64,000 nt of DNA, from assembly GCA_025175895.1 (NCBI GenBank), contig CM046008.1, positions 28,289,255 to 28,353,254 of the forward strand, read 5' to 3'. This DNA comes from Wurfbainia villosa. Taxonomy: Eukaryota; Streptophyta; Magnoliopsida; Zingiberales; Zingiberaceae. Both the position numbers and the translations under genes were made by a program. Positions 45,113 through 57,037 of the stretch are shown here, piece by piece. The notes below the pieces were generated by a model, which was not told where the DNA came from, did no database searches, and was given only the letters and a program-made list of their open reading frames with translations. Every line of letters starts with the position of its first letter. Position 1 is the first letter of the stretch.

Positions 45113-46586
45113 TATTAGGACTGTTGTGACCGCTAGAGGGGGGGTGAATAATGTCGGTGTTGCTTGATGGATTACAATCGCGATTGCGTCTATAAGTCGT
45201 GATAGTGCGCAGCGGAATAATAACAATAAAACATTAACACAAATGAAATCATGCAAACACAATGATATAACGTTGTTCGGAACTGAACGGTTCCTACTCC
45301 ACGAATCGAGCTTAGACGAGCTCTAGCGATGCGACCACACGCCACTAATCAATAATAACTCCTTCTCAAAACAATCCGGAGGTGGAGAAACTTCGTACAA
45401 TGATTACAAAAGTAATACTAATCAAATATAAGCAAATACAAATATGAAATGCAATACAAGTAAAGGAAATCACTTTACATGAGCTTTTGATTACTTGATC
45501 TTTGATTGCCTTGGACTAGCCTTGAAGACCCTGATTTGCACCAGCAAATCGCTCCAAAATGCCCAAGAAAATCGCTGCTAAAATCCCTCTTCCGAGCTAC
45601 TTTTATAACCTGCAATCTGATTGGATTTTCGCCTATCAATCGACTGCATGGGACCATCAGTCGACTGATGCCATTGTTGTCGTGAGACAACGACTACATC
45701 CACGCTGGAAAAATCCAACGGATACACCATCAGTCGTCTGATGGCTCAATCAGTCGAGTGGTCACGCTGATCACTCGACTGGAGAACCTTCTGTGCCCGA
45801 AATCCCGAGCACCAATCGACTGATCACCAGATCAATCGACTGCTCGGGCCAGCAATCGACTGCCCACCTCTGGCAGTTGACTACTAGGGTACTCCCCGCA
45901 GTCAAACCCTAGTTGACTCACACCAATCGACTGTCACATGGTACCAGTCGATTGATACACCTCAAACATGAGATTTTAACCCAAGTATGGTGCCCCCATA
46001 CTTTCTAGATCACCCGTAGCCTAGACCTATGCCTTCTAGCCACCTCCGTCAGCCTCGCGTCTATCGGATCCCTCCAAGTCATCTATGACTTGTTCATCCA
46101 TACACTAGCATTCAGGTGCTTCCATCGGCTATGTCATGCTAACAGTGTCTACACCGCCAAGGCACATTGGACTTACGCTGCCAAGACTCTGCTTGTACTT
46201 TACACCGCCAACCATTGGACTTATGCTACTAAGACTTCATCCTTGGACTTTACGCCGCCAATATCAAACCCCTTGGACTTCTCAAATGCCAAGACTCAAG
46301 CTTGGACTTTCCCATGCCAACCCATGTTAGACTTTCCATGCCAAGACCCATGCTTGGACTTTACATGTCAAGTACTCAAGACTTGAACTTTCCATAACAT
46401 GGTCATCCCTAGTCAACCATCAAAATCCCCTTCGAGTCCGGTCAATCATGACCCGAGTCGATTGCACCAACAATCTCCCCAAAATATTATCAGACATCAA
46501 TGTCAAACCTCCATGCCAAACATCAAAACATCGCTCGAGTCAAATTCGAGTCCGGTCAATCGTGACCTGGGCCGATTGCACCAACA
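45113..46586 (-). repeat. 3' LTR of copia A3
   Basis: 1474 bp; outer end TATTAGGACTG (TG mutated to TA), inner end CACCAACA. Palindrome block 45640-45960, AAGTCCA minisatellite 46160-46400, and an internal second copy of the family-A LTR start (near 46470). Confidence 0.88.
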
Positions 46587-46600
46587 ATCTCCCCCTTTTT
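46587..46600 (-). other. Polypurine tract of A3
   Basis: Plus strand ATCTCCCCCTTTTT directly after the LTR end. Confidence 0.85.
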
Positions 46601-48446
46601 GATGTTTGACAAAACCACATACCTTTAAGTTAGAACACTAACTCAAATCTTACCAATTATCCCAAATTAGTAATCCCATATATTCTCCCAATAATTCTCC
46701 CAAACATTCTCTCCCTTTTTGACTAACATCAAAAAGGTTCTCTCCAAGGAGGTCAATGTCTCATGTCCCAATGAGATCTTACAATCTACCCCTTAGTCCA
46801 AAAATATCTAGGATGCCTATAATCTTCCTAGTGATAAGTCTCATATCACTCAAGAGAGGCAATCTTATAAACTCTCCCAATTTCCAAATTGGGTATCTCA
46901 AAATTCCCATTTCTCCCCCTCATGAGGAAAAAATAACATCCATCATCCCATGATAGATACCTCCCCTTAAAGACTTGCTCCCCTTTGACCATTGCACCAA
47001 CAATGTCCTTAGGAAGTCCCTAAGCCAATAGGAACTCTAAACCATCAAAAATAAGATCTAAAGTTCAACATTGAACTTTCCCATACCTTAAATTTGATAC
47101 ATCGCTCTAACAACTCTCCTAATCCATATCCAATGGATTTTCACCCTTTATAATACTTCCCAAAGCATATCCTAGGGTTAGGAGTAGTTAGGGAACTTTA
47201 CCATAGCTAAAAATGGGCTAAACAACCTTATTTTTTCCGAAATCAGCCTGGCAGTTGACTTTATCAGGCATCAATCGACTGTCATGCCCATCAGTTGACT
47301 GCCAACAAGAGCAGTCGACTGATAACTGAAATTTCTGAATTTCAACTATCAGAATCGAATTTTGAAAAAGCATAAGTAATTCTATGTATTTTGAAAAATC
47401 ATGAAAATTCATATGTACATTACTTATAAGAAATACAATGGATGAAAAATGTTTGAAAAATATTTTACCCATAAAATAATAAAATTGACACAAAGTTCAA
47501 AAGTGAAGAAAAACTTCAAAGTTTTAGCTCACTTTGTATCAACTTCATCAATGGTGATTACTATCAAAAGATTGACTTCACCAAGGTTTTTCAAAATAAT
47601 TTTAAAATAGTTTTAAAAACCTTTATTGGATCATGTTTCTTAGGCTCAATGTACATGACTTGTACATTAGCTTTCCTAATGATCCACAACATGATTTTAG
47701 ATGAGTTTGAGTTCATCTAGATGCAAAAACTATGCACCTTGAACTTAACTCATATCCTATCATCTCACATGTATCTAAGGTGTAAGAATACACATACATA
47801 TCAATTTAAATGTGAGATGTGGGTTTTGGTTTATCTTAAACTAAGGCATCATGCATTTTCTAAGGCAACACTACTTGATTCCCTTATAAATGGGACTTCA
47901 AGTCATGTCATTGTCCTTAACTCAATTTTTATTAATGCATGAATGATTATGTCATTAATGATGATATAAATAAATACATGCTCATAATCATGATGTCATG
48001 GCATAAGATGGAATCTAAGTACACATGACATAAAGACCTAAATCCTAAGCATGATCATGACATATAAATGATAAAAATAGATATGATGTCATGACATGGT
48101 ATATGACAAACAAAGCATGGCAAATAATATAAAAGGTATATAATACCTAAATTTTAATATTAGTTGTCATTGGTTATAATTAATCTCATTTTGCCATATT
48201 ATCAATTATCTCCCAAGTGTGCCAAAAGCCCAAAATGGCACACTAAGACCTCTAAACCTAAATTGTGCCAATTTGATTGATTTTTCATAATTCCAAAAAT
48301 ATATTGGCACATCCTAAAATCTTTTTAGGATAATAATTCAAACCTATTTCCAAGGTATCCATAACCTTGAAAATATCCTAAAGTGCCACCTTTACCATGG
48401 TTAGGTTAACTACCTATCCATTCAAAGTTGGCACACCTAAACCCAT
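46601..48446 (-). other. Non-coding 3' internal region of A3
   Basis: 1.85 kb without pol. It contains a small group of CAGTCGACTG-type palindromes (47250-47325) well outside the LTR. The same region recurs in copia A4 (53246-54456) in plus orientation. Confidence 0.78.
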
Positions 48447-50148
48447 CTAGCGTGAATCGATCACGCTCTTAGGAACCCAAAATCTATTTGAGCTCCTTGG
48501 GTTAATTAGGTATTCCTTAGGGATAACCTCCCTAGATACCCTCCTAATGACCCTCCTAGGCTTTGAAGCCTTGGTCATGGTGGTCTTGCCTAGGTTAACT
48601 CTAGGGGTAACTCCCCTTGTAACCTTCTTAGTGGTCACCCTAGATTTCCTTGAAACCCTAGCCACTAGGCACACACCATGGTCAACTCTAGGGATGACTT
48701 CCCTTGTGACCTTGGTATTTCTAGACCTAGGTTTAGTTCCATAGTCAAATGGAACATTATGGTAGGTAGGTTTATCTACCTTGGACCTAGGCTTGTGGCT
48801 CAAGTCTTTCTTTCCCATAGATGAGTCTTGCCTCCTAGACTCTAGACCTTGACTCTTGGACCTAGATTTTTGATCATTTGACCCTTTAAATTGATTTTGT
48901 ATATTCCTATGAGTCTTCTCTAATTTCTCAAGCTTTGACCTCAAATCTTGATTTTTCTTTTCTAATTGCCCAATTTTTTAGTTTTGATTTAATCTTTGTG
49001 CATTGTTCTTCCTAGGAATATGTCTAGTCCATTTGGGATTAAAACCTAGGTGGTCCTCAATTTTTTTAATGCTTGCCCTAGGTAAGGTTTTTCTAGGGAC
49101 ATTAGTCCCAAATTTCTCCTTAGTTTCAAAATGAACATTCTTAACTCCTAGGCAAAAATATTTGTTATTTCTAGCATGTTTTTCATGATAAATACAAGAT
49201 TACTCCTAACATGTTTTTGCCTATTAATTAAGGAAGGAGTAAAATTATAAGTTACCTTAGGGTTTGCCTTAGAGGCTCCGCCTACATGTGTAGCTCCCTT
49301 TTGAGTTTTCTTCTCCCCCTTTGGGCATTGACTTCGATAATGACCTAGTAGTCAGCATTTGAAGCAAATCATTTTCCCCTTGCTTTTGATTGTTGAGAGG
49401 ACCGACATCCTTGACCTTTGGTGCCGATTGAGGCTTCTTGACCTTCTTTGGGCACTTACTCTTGTAGTGTCCATATTCCCTACACTCAAAACACATAATA
49501 TGATTTTTATTTGAAATTGAAGTGTTTGAGTTACCTAGGGTGGTGGTGAGGGCCTCTTGAGCTTGCTCTTCCTCTCGACCGGATGTAGATGGTTCTTCTT
49601 GTTGCTCCGGTATTGAGGATGCCCTAATCTCCTCCCCCTCACTCCTAGAGGTGGAGGCTTCTTCCATCTTTTCCACTTCTTCTTCCTCCGATCCGAAAGT
49701 TGACTCCTTCTCAACTTCCGACTCCTCACTTTCTTGTGAGGATGATGAAGTTTCTTCTTCGGTCTCCTCCTCTTCCAAGTCTTCTTGGACCAGTTCGGGA
49801 TTTTCGTGATATTTTGTCAACTGGCTCCAAAGTTCCTTATCATCCATGTAATCCCCTAGGCTACACAAGATATCATTAGGAATTAAATCAAAAATAAATT
49901 GGACTACATTCTTATTTTTCTCGAAGGCTTGGACTTGCTCTTCGGTCCATCTCTTTTTCTTGAGGTATCCACCCTTTGGTCCTCTTAGGTAGCTAAATCC
50001 CTCCATCAAAATGGACCATTCTTCAAAATCCTTCATCATCAAGAAATCTTTAATCCGTGCCCTCCATTGCCTAAACCCTTCTTGTCCATAGAAGGTGTAT
50101 GGGATTGGGGTGTTGATGTCCCAACCCAAATTCTCTTGAATTTTCATC
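48447..50148 (-). pseudogene. gag: Copia gag (family A), frameshifted
   Basis: The ATG at 50148 gives MKIQENLGWDINTPIPYTFYG, the same start as A1. A 293-residue part is open: FRQWRARIKDFLMMKDFEEW, KELWSQLTKYHE, an acidic Ser/Glu linker, and one intact knuckle CFECREYGHYKSKC. A frameshift near 49390 takes the second knuckle out of frame (CFKC, a stop, then GHYRSQC, about 49313-49375). After further stops, 48447-48944 encodes a basic C-terminal part ending PKEYLINP and RFWVPKS, the motif that precedes protease in complete copia proteins; a stop follows instead. It cannot give full-length Gag. Confidence 0.85.
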
Positions 50149-50209
50149 TTGTTCCTCTTCACCCTCTAGTGTCTTAGCTCCGGGTTGTTAATCCGTAGAA
50201 GAGCCCCGG

Positions 50210-50221
50210 GCTCTAATACCA
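50210..50221 (-). other. Primer-binding site of A3 (one mismatch)
   Basis: GCTCTAATACCA on the plus strand, i.e. TGGTATTAGAGC on the element's strand; one change from the canonical site. Confidence 0.85.
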
Positions 50222-50223
50222 AT

Positions 50224-51683
50224 TGTTATGACTGTTGTGACCGCTAGAGGGGGTGAATAGCATCGGTGTTGCTTGATGGATTACAATCGCGATTGCGTCT
50301 ACAAGTCGTGTTAGTGCGCAGTGGAATAATAACAATAAAACAATAACACGAATACAATCACACAAACACAATGATATAACATGGTTCGGAACCGAACGGT
50401 TCCTACTCCACGGATCGAGCTCTAGCGATGCGACCACACACTACTAATCAATAATAACTCCTCGGAACAATCCGGAGGTGGAGAAACCTTGTACAATGAT
50501 TACAAAAGTAATACTAATCAAATACAAATATGAAAAGCAATACAAGGAAAGGAAATCACTTTACAAGAGCTTTTGATTGCTTGATCTTTGATTGCCTTGG
50601 ACTAGCCTTGAAGACCCTGATTTGCACCAACAAATCACTCCAAAATGCCCAAGAAAATCGCTGCCAAAATCCCTCTTCCGAGCTGCTTTTATATCCTACA
50701 ATCGGGCTAGATTTTCGCCTATCAATCGACTGCACAGGACCATCAGTCGACTGATGCCACTTGTCGTGAGACAACAGCTACATCCACACTGAAAAAATCC
50801 AACGGATACACCATCAGTCAACTGATGGCTCAATCAGTCGAGTGGTCACGCCGATCACTCGACTAGAGAACCATCTGTGCCCAAAATCCTGAGCACCAGT
50901 CGACTGATCACCAGATCAATCAATTGCTCAGGCCAGCAGTCGACTGGCCACCTCTGGCAGTCGACTGCTAGGGCACTCCCCGCAGTCAAACCCTAGTTGA
51001 CTCACACCAGTCGACTGCCACATGGTACCAGTTGACTGATACACCTCAAACATGAGGTTTTAACCCAAGTATGGTGCCCCTATACTTGCTAGATCACCCG
51101 TAGCCTAGACCTAAGCCTTCTAGCCACCTCCATCAGCCTCGCGCCTATCGGATCCCTCCAAGTCATCCATGACTTGTTCATCCATACGTTAGCCTTCAGG
51201 TGCTTCCATCGGCTATGTCATGCTAACGGTGTCTACACCACCAAGGCACATTGGACTTATGCTGCCAAGACTCCGCTTGGACTTTACGCCGTCAACCATT
51301 GGACTTATGCTTCCAAGACTTTACCCTTGGACTTTACGCCGCCAATATCAAACCCCTTTGACTTATCAAATGCCAAGACTCAAGCTTGGACTTTCCCTTG
51401 CCAACCCATGTTGGACTTTCCATGCTAAGATCCATGCTTGGACTTTACATGCCAAGTACTCAAGACTTGGACTTTCCATGATATGGTAAACCCTAATCAA
51501 CCATCAAAATCCCCCTCGAGTCAAACTCGAGTCCGGTCAATCATGACCCGGGTCGATTGCACCAACAATCTCCCCAAAACATTATCAGACATCAATGTCA
51601 AACATCAATGTCAAACCTCCATGTCAAACATCAAAACATCACTCGAGTCCGGTCAATCATGACCTGGGCCGATTGCACCAACA
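50224..51683 (-). repeat. 5' LTR of copia A3
   Basis: 1460 bp, TGTTATGACTGTTGTGACC to GCACCAACA. Palindrome block 50725-51040, minisatellite 51243-51485, and a duplicated LTR-start segment (51530-51683). Confidence 0.9.
50686..50696 (-). promoter_or_regulatory. TATA box of A3 5' LTR
   Basis: GGATATAAAAG on the minus strand, beside the palindrome block. Confidence 0.55.
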
Positions 51684-51688
51684 TTCAC

Positions 51689-53245
51689 ATACTAATAATA
51701 TAAATCAAATAGCTCAGAAGCCAAATAGAGTATAAAAGGGTCAAGCAAATATAAGGTTAAAGCAATACTAGAAAGAACACAGAGTGGAAAGATAATATAA
51801 CCTAAATAAACAACATAACCAAAATAATCATGCACTAAGATCAAAAGATCTAAAGAGGCCAAAGAAGGAATCACCCACCTTTGACTACAGAGCGTCCTAG
51901 CTATCTCCCAATCTAAGTATTTACTTCAGCTTCCAACTCTGTTATAATTAATTCATTATTAACTCAACTATCAATTAATCTCTAAATTTACTATCTAATC
52001 GATTATGAATCTTTTCGTTACTTTAATTAACCCTTAATCAAATTCTTTTAATGGATCATCTAATTTGATTAGCTTTTAACCTAATTGCTTAACTTAATAG
52101 TTTTGTTAAGCCACTAACATACTTAATTAATTAGATTAATTCTGTTAACCTAATTAATTCGATTAACTGATCAACTCAATCAACTAAATTAATTATACTA
52201 ATCTAACAAATAAATTAGTAGATTTAATTCTATACCTAAGTTGATTAAACAAGATCAATTGGATTAAGTATACTTAATTTAATTTAGTGAATTTAATTCA
52301 ATTAACCGATTAACTAAAAGAAGATTAATTAATTAAATTAATAAATCAGATTAATTAATTAACCCCAATTAAATCGATTAATCCAGAATTTTGATTAATT
52401 AATCTAAAGCCAATTAATCAATTAAACTAGATTAATTAATATAATAATTAATCTAAATCAAGTATTCAATTAAATCTGGGTAAATCAATTTAATTAATCT
52501 ATCCCAAACCTAGATCTAGCAATTTATAAATTGAAATAAAAGGCATATCAATACCGTCCGATTTTCTCAGCTGACAGCTGCGATCGTCAGACTCCAATGG
52601 TGGCTGAGCGAAAGGAGGCAGCGGCAGGGCTAGTGGCTCGGTTCGTGGCTGGGAAGAAGGTGGCGGCGTTGTGAGAGCACCGATAGTCGACAGGGGCACT
52701 AGCCACGTGGGCGGCGGACGACGTCCAACACTTGTCGCACAACGATGTTGTCCGCGTGGTGACGTCGAGTGCGATGGCTCGTGGGGCACGGTGGCAGAGG
52801 CTGGCCAGAGACCCTCGGCGCTGACGACGGATGCGCGATGATGGACGCACGGTGGCGGAGGCTGGCCAGAGACCCTCAGTGCTGACGACGGATGCGCGAT
52901 GATGGACGCACGGTGGCAGCTCGCGGCGTAAAAGAGCGAAGGCGACAGGTAGAAGGTCGATGCGAGGGAATAGGGAAAGGAAGAGAAAAACAGAATTAAA
53001 TCCATATTTCCTAGAACCTTTTTTTTTAAACTCCAAATCCTAGGTTTTAATTTATATAGCTTTAGGTTAATTGACTTAATCAATATTTTGGATAAAATAA
53101 TTAAACTTAATCAAATCTAATCAAATTCTATCCCAAAATTTTCTAATAAATATTAATAACTAAATTTCATTTTTAATTAAAATTAAATAAATTTATTTTA
53201 TCTATTTATTTCATTTTAATATTATTATATTATTATATTTAAATA
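51689..53245. other. AT-rich spacer with a GC-rich island; possible old reverse gypsy LTR
   Basis: Bases 51940-52500 consist largely of TTAATTAA-like text. Bases 52560-52980 are GC-rich with an open minus-strand frame (52499-53083) without any recognised domain. The succession, read on the minus strand, of AT-rich start, AAACCTAGG, pyrimidine-rich leader and AT-rich remainder mimics the G1/G2 LTRs, but no LTR termini are found. A tandem 61-bp repeat (two full copies, 52787-52908) lies in the island. Confidence 0.4.
52787..52908. repeat. Tandem 61-bp duplication
   Basis: Two copies beginning CACGGTGGC at 52787 and 52848, and the start of a third at 52909, with few differences. Confidence 0.85.
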
Positions 53246-54565
53246 TATTACAACATGTGTGTGTATTGATACATATTAGGCATATGTGAGATGTTAGGAA
53301 AATGAGTTAAGTTCAAGGTGCATAGTTCTTGCATCTAGATGAACTCAAACTCATAATATTCTATTAATGAATCATGAGGAAAGCTAATGTAAAAGTCATA
53401 TATATCTAGCCCATAGACTATGATTCAAAATAAGGTTTGAAAAACATTTCAAAAGCAATTTAGAAAACCTTGCTAAAGTCTATCTTTTGATAACAATCAC
53501 CATTGAGAAGGTTAATACGAGTTAGGCCAAAAACATTAAAGTTTTCAATAATTTTGAACTTTGTATCAATCTCACAATTTAATGGATATTTTCATATAAA
53601 AATATTTTTCACTCATAATGATTGACATAAATATTATACGTATAAATTTTTGTGATTTTTTAAATTATTTATAATTACTTATAATTTTCCAAATCTAATT
53701 TCTAAAATTGATTTTTACATATTGCAGAAACCAGTCGACTGCCGACTCGGACAGTCGACTGGTGTTGATGGTAGTCGACTGGTTGACCTAGTTGCCTGTT
53801 GGGTTTGATTTCGAGTAAACAAGATTTGTTTAGCCTATTTTTAGCCATCCCTAGGTACTCTAACATCTCCTAACCCTAGGATATGCTTTAGAAAGCATTG
53901 GAATGGTGAAAATCCATTGGAAATGGATTAGAAGAATTGTTTTGGGCGGTGTATCGAATTTTAAGAGAGGTGAAAGTTCAATGTTGAATCTTTACCCTTA
54001 ATTTCGATTTTTTAGTTTTCCTATAGGCTTAGGAACTCTCCAAGGATATTGTTGGTGCAATGGTCAAGGTGTAGTAAGTCTTTAGGGGGAGGTTATCCAT
54101 CAAAGGATGATGGATGGATTTTTCCTCAAAGGGGGAGAAATGATGGGTTTGTGTTAAGAAACCCTCTTGTGCTCACCAAAGGGGTAGAATTGGAGAAGTG
54201 AGGATTGCCTCTCATTTAGTGATATGGGACTTATCACTATGAAGAGTGAAGGTATCCTAAATATCTTTGGACCAAGGGGGAGAATGTAAGATCTCATTGG
54301 TATATGAGACATTGATACCCTTGGTAGTCTTTTTGGTGTATGGAAAAGGGGGAGAAGTAAGGTTTATGTTAGGTAAACCTTCACTATGCTTTGACAATGG
54401 AAGAGTTAAGGTTGAGCTTATTAGTTAGCCTAACTTAAAGGTGTTGTCAAACATCAAAAAGGAGGAGATTATTGGTGCAATCGACTTAGGTCATGATTGA
54501 CCAGACTCGAGTGTGACTTGAGTAGTATTTTGATGTTTGATAAAACGATTGACAATGTGATTGTC

Positions 54566-55195
54566 ATGGAAAGTCCAAGAATGGCCTTGGCATTTCAGAA
54601 GTCCAAGTTGTGAGTACTTGGCAAGGAAAATCCAAGTCATGGGTACTTGGCAATGGAAAATCCAAGCTAAGTCATGGGTACTTGGCAAGGAAAATCCAAG
54701 TCATAGGTACTTGGCAATGGAAAATCCAAATCATGGGTACTTGGAAATTGAGAAGTCCAAGCATGGGTCTTGACATGGAAAGTCCAAGCATGGGTCTTGT
54801 CATGGAAAGTCCAAGCATGGGTCTTAGCAAAGTAAAAGTCCAAGCATGAGTCTTGGCAATAGTAAAGTCCAAGTTATGGGTACTTGGCATGGGAAGTCCA
54901 AGCATGGGTCTTGGCAATGGTAAAGTCCAAGTCATGGATACTTGCCATGGGAAGGCCAAAAGTATAGTCTTGGTAACATAAGTTCAAGTGTGTAGTCTTG
55001 GTGGCGTAAAGTCCAAGTGAACTTTGGCGGTGAAAGTCCAAGTATGGATGCTTGGCAATTGGGAAGTCCAAGGGTGTGATATTAACATAGTAAAGTCCAA
55101 GCAAGTATTTTTGCAGCATAATTCCAATGTTTGATGGCGTAAAGTTCAAGCATTTATCTTGGCGACATAAGTCCAAATGTACCTTGGCAAAGTAG
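54566..55195. repeat. Expanded AAGTCCA minisatellite
   Basis: About 630 bp of imperfect units of about 30 bp, roughly twice as long as in A1. Confidence 0.8.
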
Positions 55196-55741
55196 ACCCG
55201 TTTAGCATGACAATAGCCGATGGAAGCACCTGAAGGCTAGCGTATGGATGAACAAGTCATGGAGGACTTGGAGGGATCCGATAGGTATGAGGTTGATGGA
55301 GGTGGTTAAAAGGCTTAGGTCTAGGTTAAGGGTGGTCTATCAAGTATGAAGGGATCATACTTGGGGTTAAACCTCATTGTTGAGATTTATCAGTCGACTG
55401 GGATATTGGACAGTCAATTGACTGAGTGTTTGACACTCGGGAGTCGAGTTGAATTAGAGCAGTCGATTGGATTTTGACCAGTCAACTGGTTCGTAGTCGA
55501 CTAGAGGCTCAACTACTCGAGCTATGCTCTGGTAGTCGACTGTCATGTATTGGCAGTTAACTCGCCGAAGTAGACAAGGCATAGAACCCTCGGTAGTTGA
55601 CTTAGCAATCGACTAATGGTTGGCAGTTGACTTCTAGTATGGGCAGTAGACTAGTAGTAAATGACCATAACGCAAAATGCTTGGCAGCCGACTATGGGCT
55701 TGGCAGTCGACTGATGATGTATTCATAGCAGGAATGCCAAC

Positions 55742-56828
55742 TGTTGGTGCAGTAGGCACCTAAGTCGAACCTGAGTTTTGATTATAGCAAACAATACAAA
55801 GTTAAGCTCATGTCGTTATCTCACGAGCTGAATCGAGTGTGCATAAAATTGCTATAGCTGGAGCTGAAGGCTAGTGACACCCGGAGGAAGCCGCGATGGT
55901 CGGGCGACACTCGAGTGACTTCGGAGGGAGCCGAAGGAATCGAGTGGAAGGCCAGAAGTGAAAGAAACACAGTAAGTATTGAGGTAAGCTCGTGTGTGTA
56001 CGAGAGTAAGTGAGGTCGTATCCTCTTTACGGGGATGATCTTAGGTGTAGATCTGACCAAAGACATCCTATAGGTGGTCTAGGTCGAGATCGGACGGTCA
56101 GAGGTCGTCGAATTAATGTTTTTGTTAAGCCCGATCACACTTTGAGGACTCGACCGTCAGCCCAACAATGATCGCTCGAGGTCGATTCGATCGATGTCGC
56201 CATCACCGATCGATGATGACCATCGGGCCGATCGATGGTCAAGGATCACCTGAGAGTCAAGCCTTATCACCATTTTTCAAGGAGTCATGTGCCAAAACTC
56301 TATTGGGTGAAGTTCCTCTCGAAAAGGGGCTCAAAGGCTATAAAAGGAGGGCCAATCCTAGGGTTTCATCATCAATTCTAAGCTTTCAAAAGCCTCCGCC
56401 AAGCTACAACTTTCCGACAACGAATTGCTTCTTCTCCGACGTCTAGGTTTAATTGTTTTCTTTTTATTACATCGGTTTAAGTTGTTTATTTTAGTTTATT
56501 AATTTCAAATCTCGAAGCTTTTATCGTAACGAGGAGAGGGGGAGTGTCCCTCTACCTCAAGCTTTTTGCTTTTATTTGTAATGATTAACTCCTACCTCTA
56601 ACAAGGAGGAGTTCTTTAGTGTTTTGTCCTCCGTGCATGGTCAAGGACCACTAGGGCCTTGGAGTAGTAGCCGAAGGCTACGAACCAAGTAAAAATATTT
56701 GTCTCCTTTATTTATTGCTTATCTTTCCGCTGTAATTAATTATCTACTCGGGTTTTAACGAACGAACAAAAAAAAAGGTTTTATCATTATTCACCCCCCC
56801 CCCTCTAGCGATTCGCTTCGATCCAACA
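55742..56828 (+). mobile_element. Solo LTR of copia family C
   Basis: TGTTGGTGCAGTAGGCACC to GATCCAACA, 1087 bp, flanked by CCAAC (55737-55741, 56829-56833). It is the plus-strand equivalent of the C1 LTR. TATA box CTATAAAAGG at 56338-56347, U5 motif at about 56791. The block 56110-56240 is rich in GATCGATG-like text where C1 LTRs have different sequence. Confidence 0.92.
56338..56347 (+). promoter_or_regulatory. TATA box of the family-C solo LTR
   Basis: CTATAAAAGG in the same place as in C1 LTRs. Confidence 0.6.
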
Positions 56829-57037
56829 CCAACATGGATTGAGTTTGTTGTGAGAGAACGACACTGTAGGTAGTTGACTGAGGTCTTTTTGTAGTCGATT
56901 ATCAGGCACGAAATCAGCCTGATGCAGGTGATAAAAGGAGTAGTTCGTGGAGAATTTCAGCCAAGGTTTCTAGGGGCGATTTGAGGTGAAGTACTGGTGC
57001 ATTTCAGGGTCCTTCAAACTCGTCTAAGAAACTAACT

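Larger units (their letters stand above)
45113..51683 (-). mobile_element. Copia-type retrotransposon A3 (gag only, complete ends)
   Basis: LTRs 45113-46586 and 50224-51683, flanked by TTCAC (45108-45112, 51684-51688). Primer-binding site next to the right LTR and polypurine tract next to the left LTR place it on the minus strand. Only gag is coded. It inserted one base beyond G2's TSD. Confidence 0.93.
53246..57037 (+). mobile_element. 3' part of copia A4 (family A) with nested solo LTR
   Basis: From about 53246 the sequence matches the non-coding 3' internal region of A3 in reverse, including a palindrome group (53731-53790). A polypurine tract (AAAAAGGAGGAGAT, 54456-54469) and a 3' LTR starting TATTGGTGCAATCG at 54470 follow. 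That LTR is interrupted by a family-C solo LTR and then by copia A5 at 57038. Gag and the 5' LTR are absent from this window. Confidence 0.82.
54470..57037 (+). repeat. 3' LTR of A4, interrupted
   Basis: Contains the longest AAGTCCA minisatellite of the window (54566-55195) and a palindrome block (55391-55720). After the solo LTR it resumes at 56834 and is cut at 57037 in the middle of the LTR; the rest should lie beyond the right edge. Confidence 0.82.
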
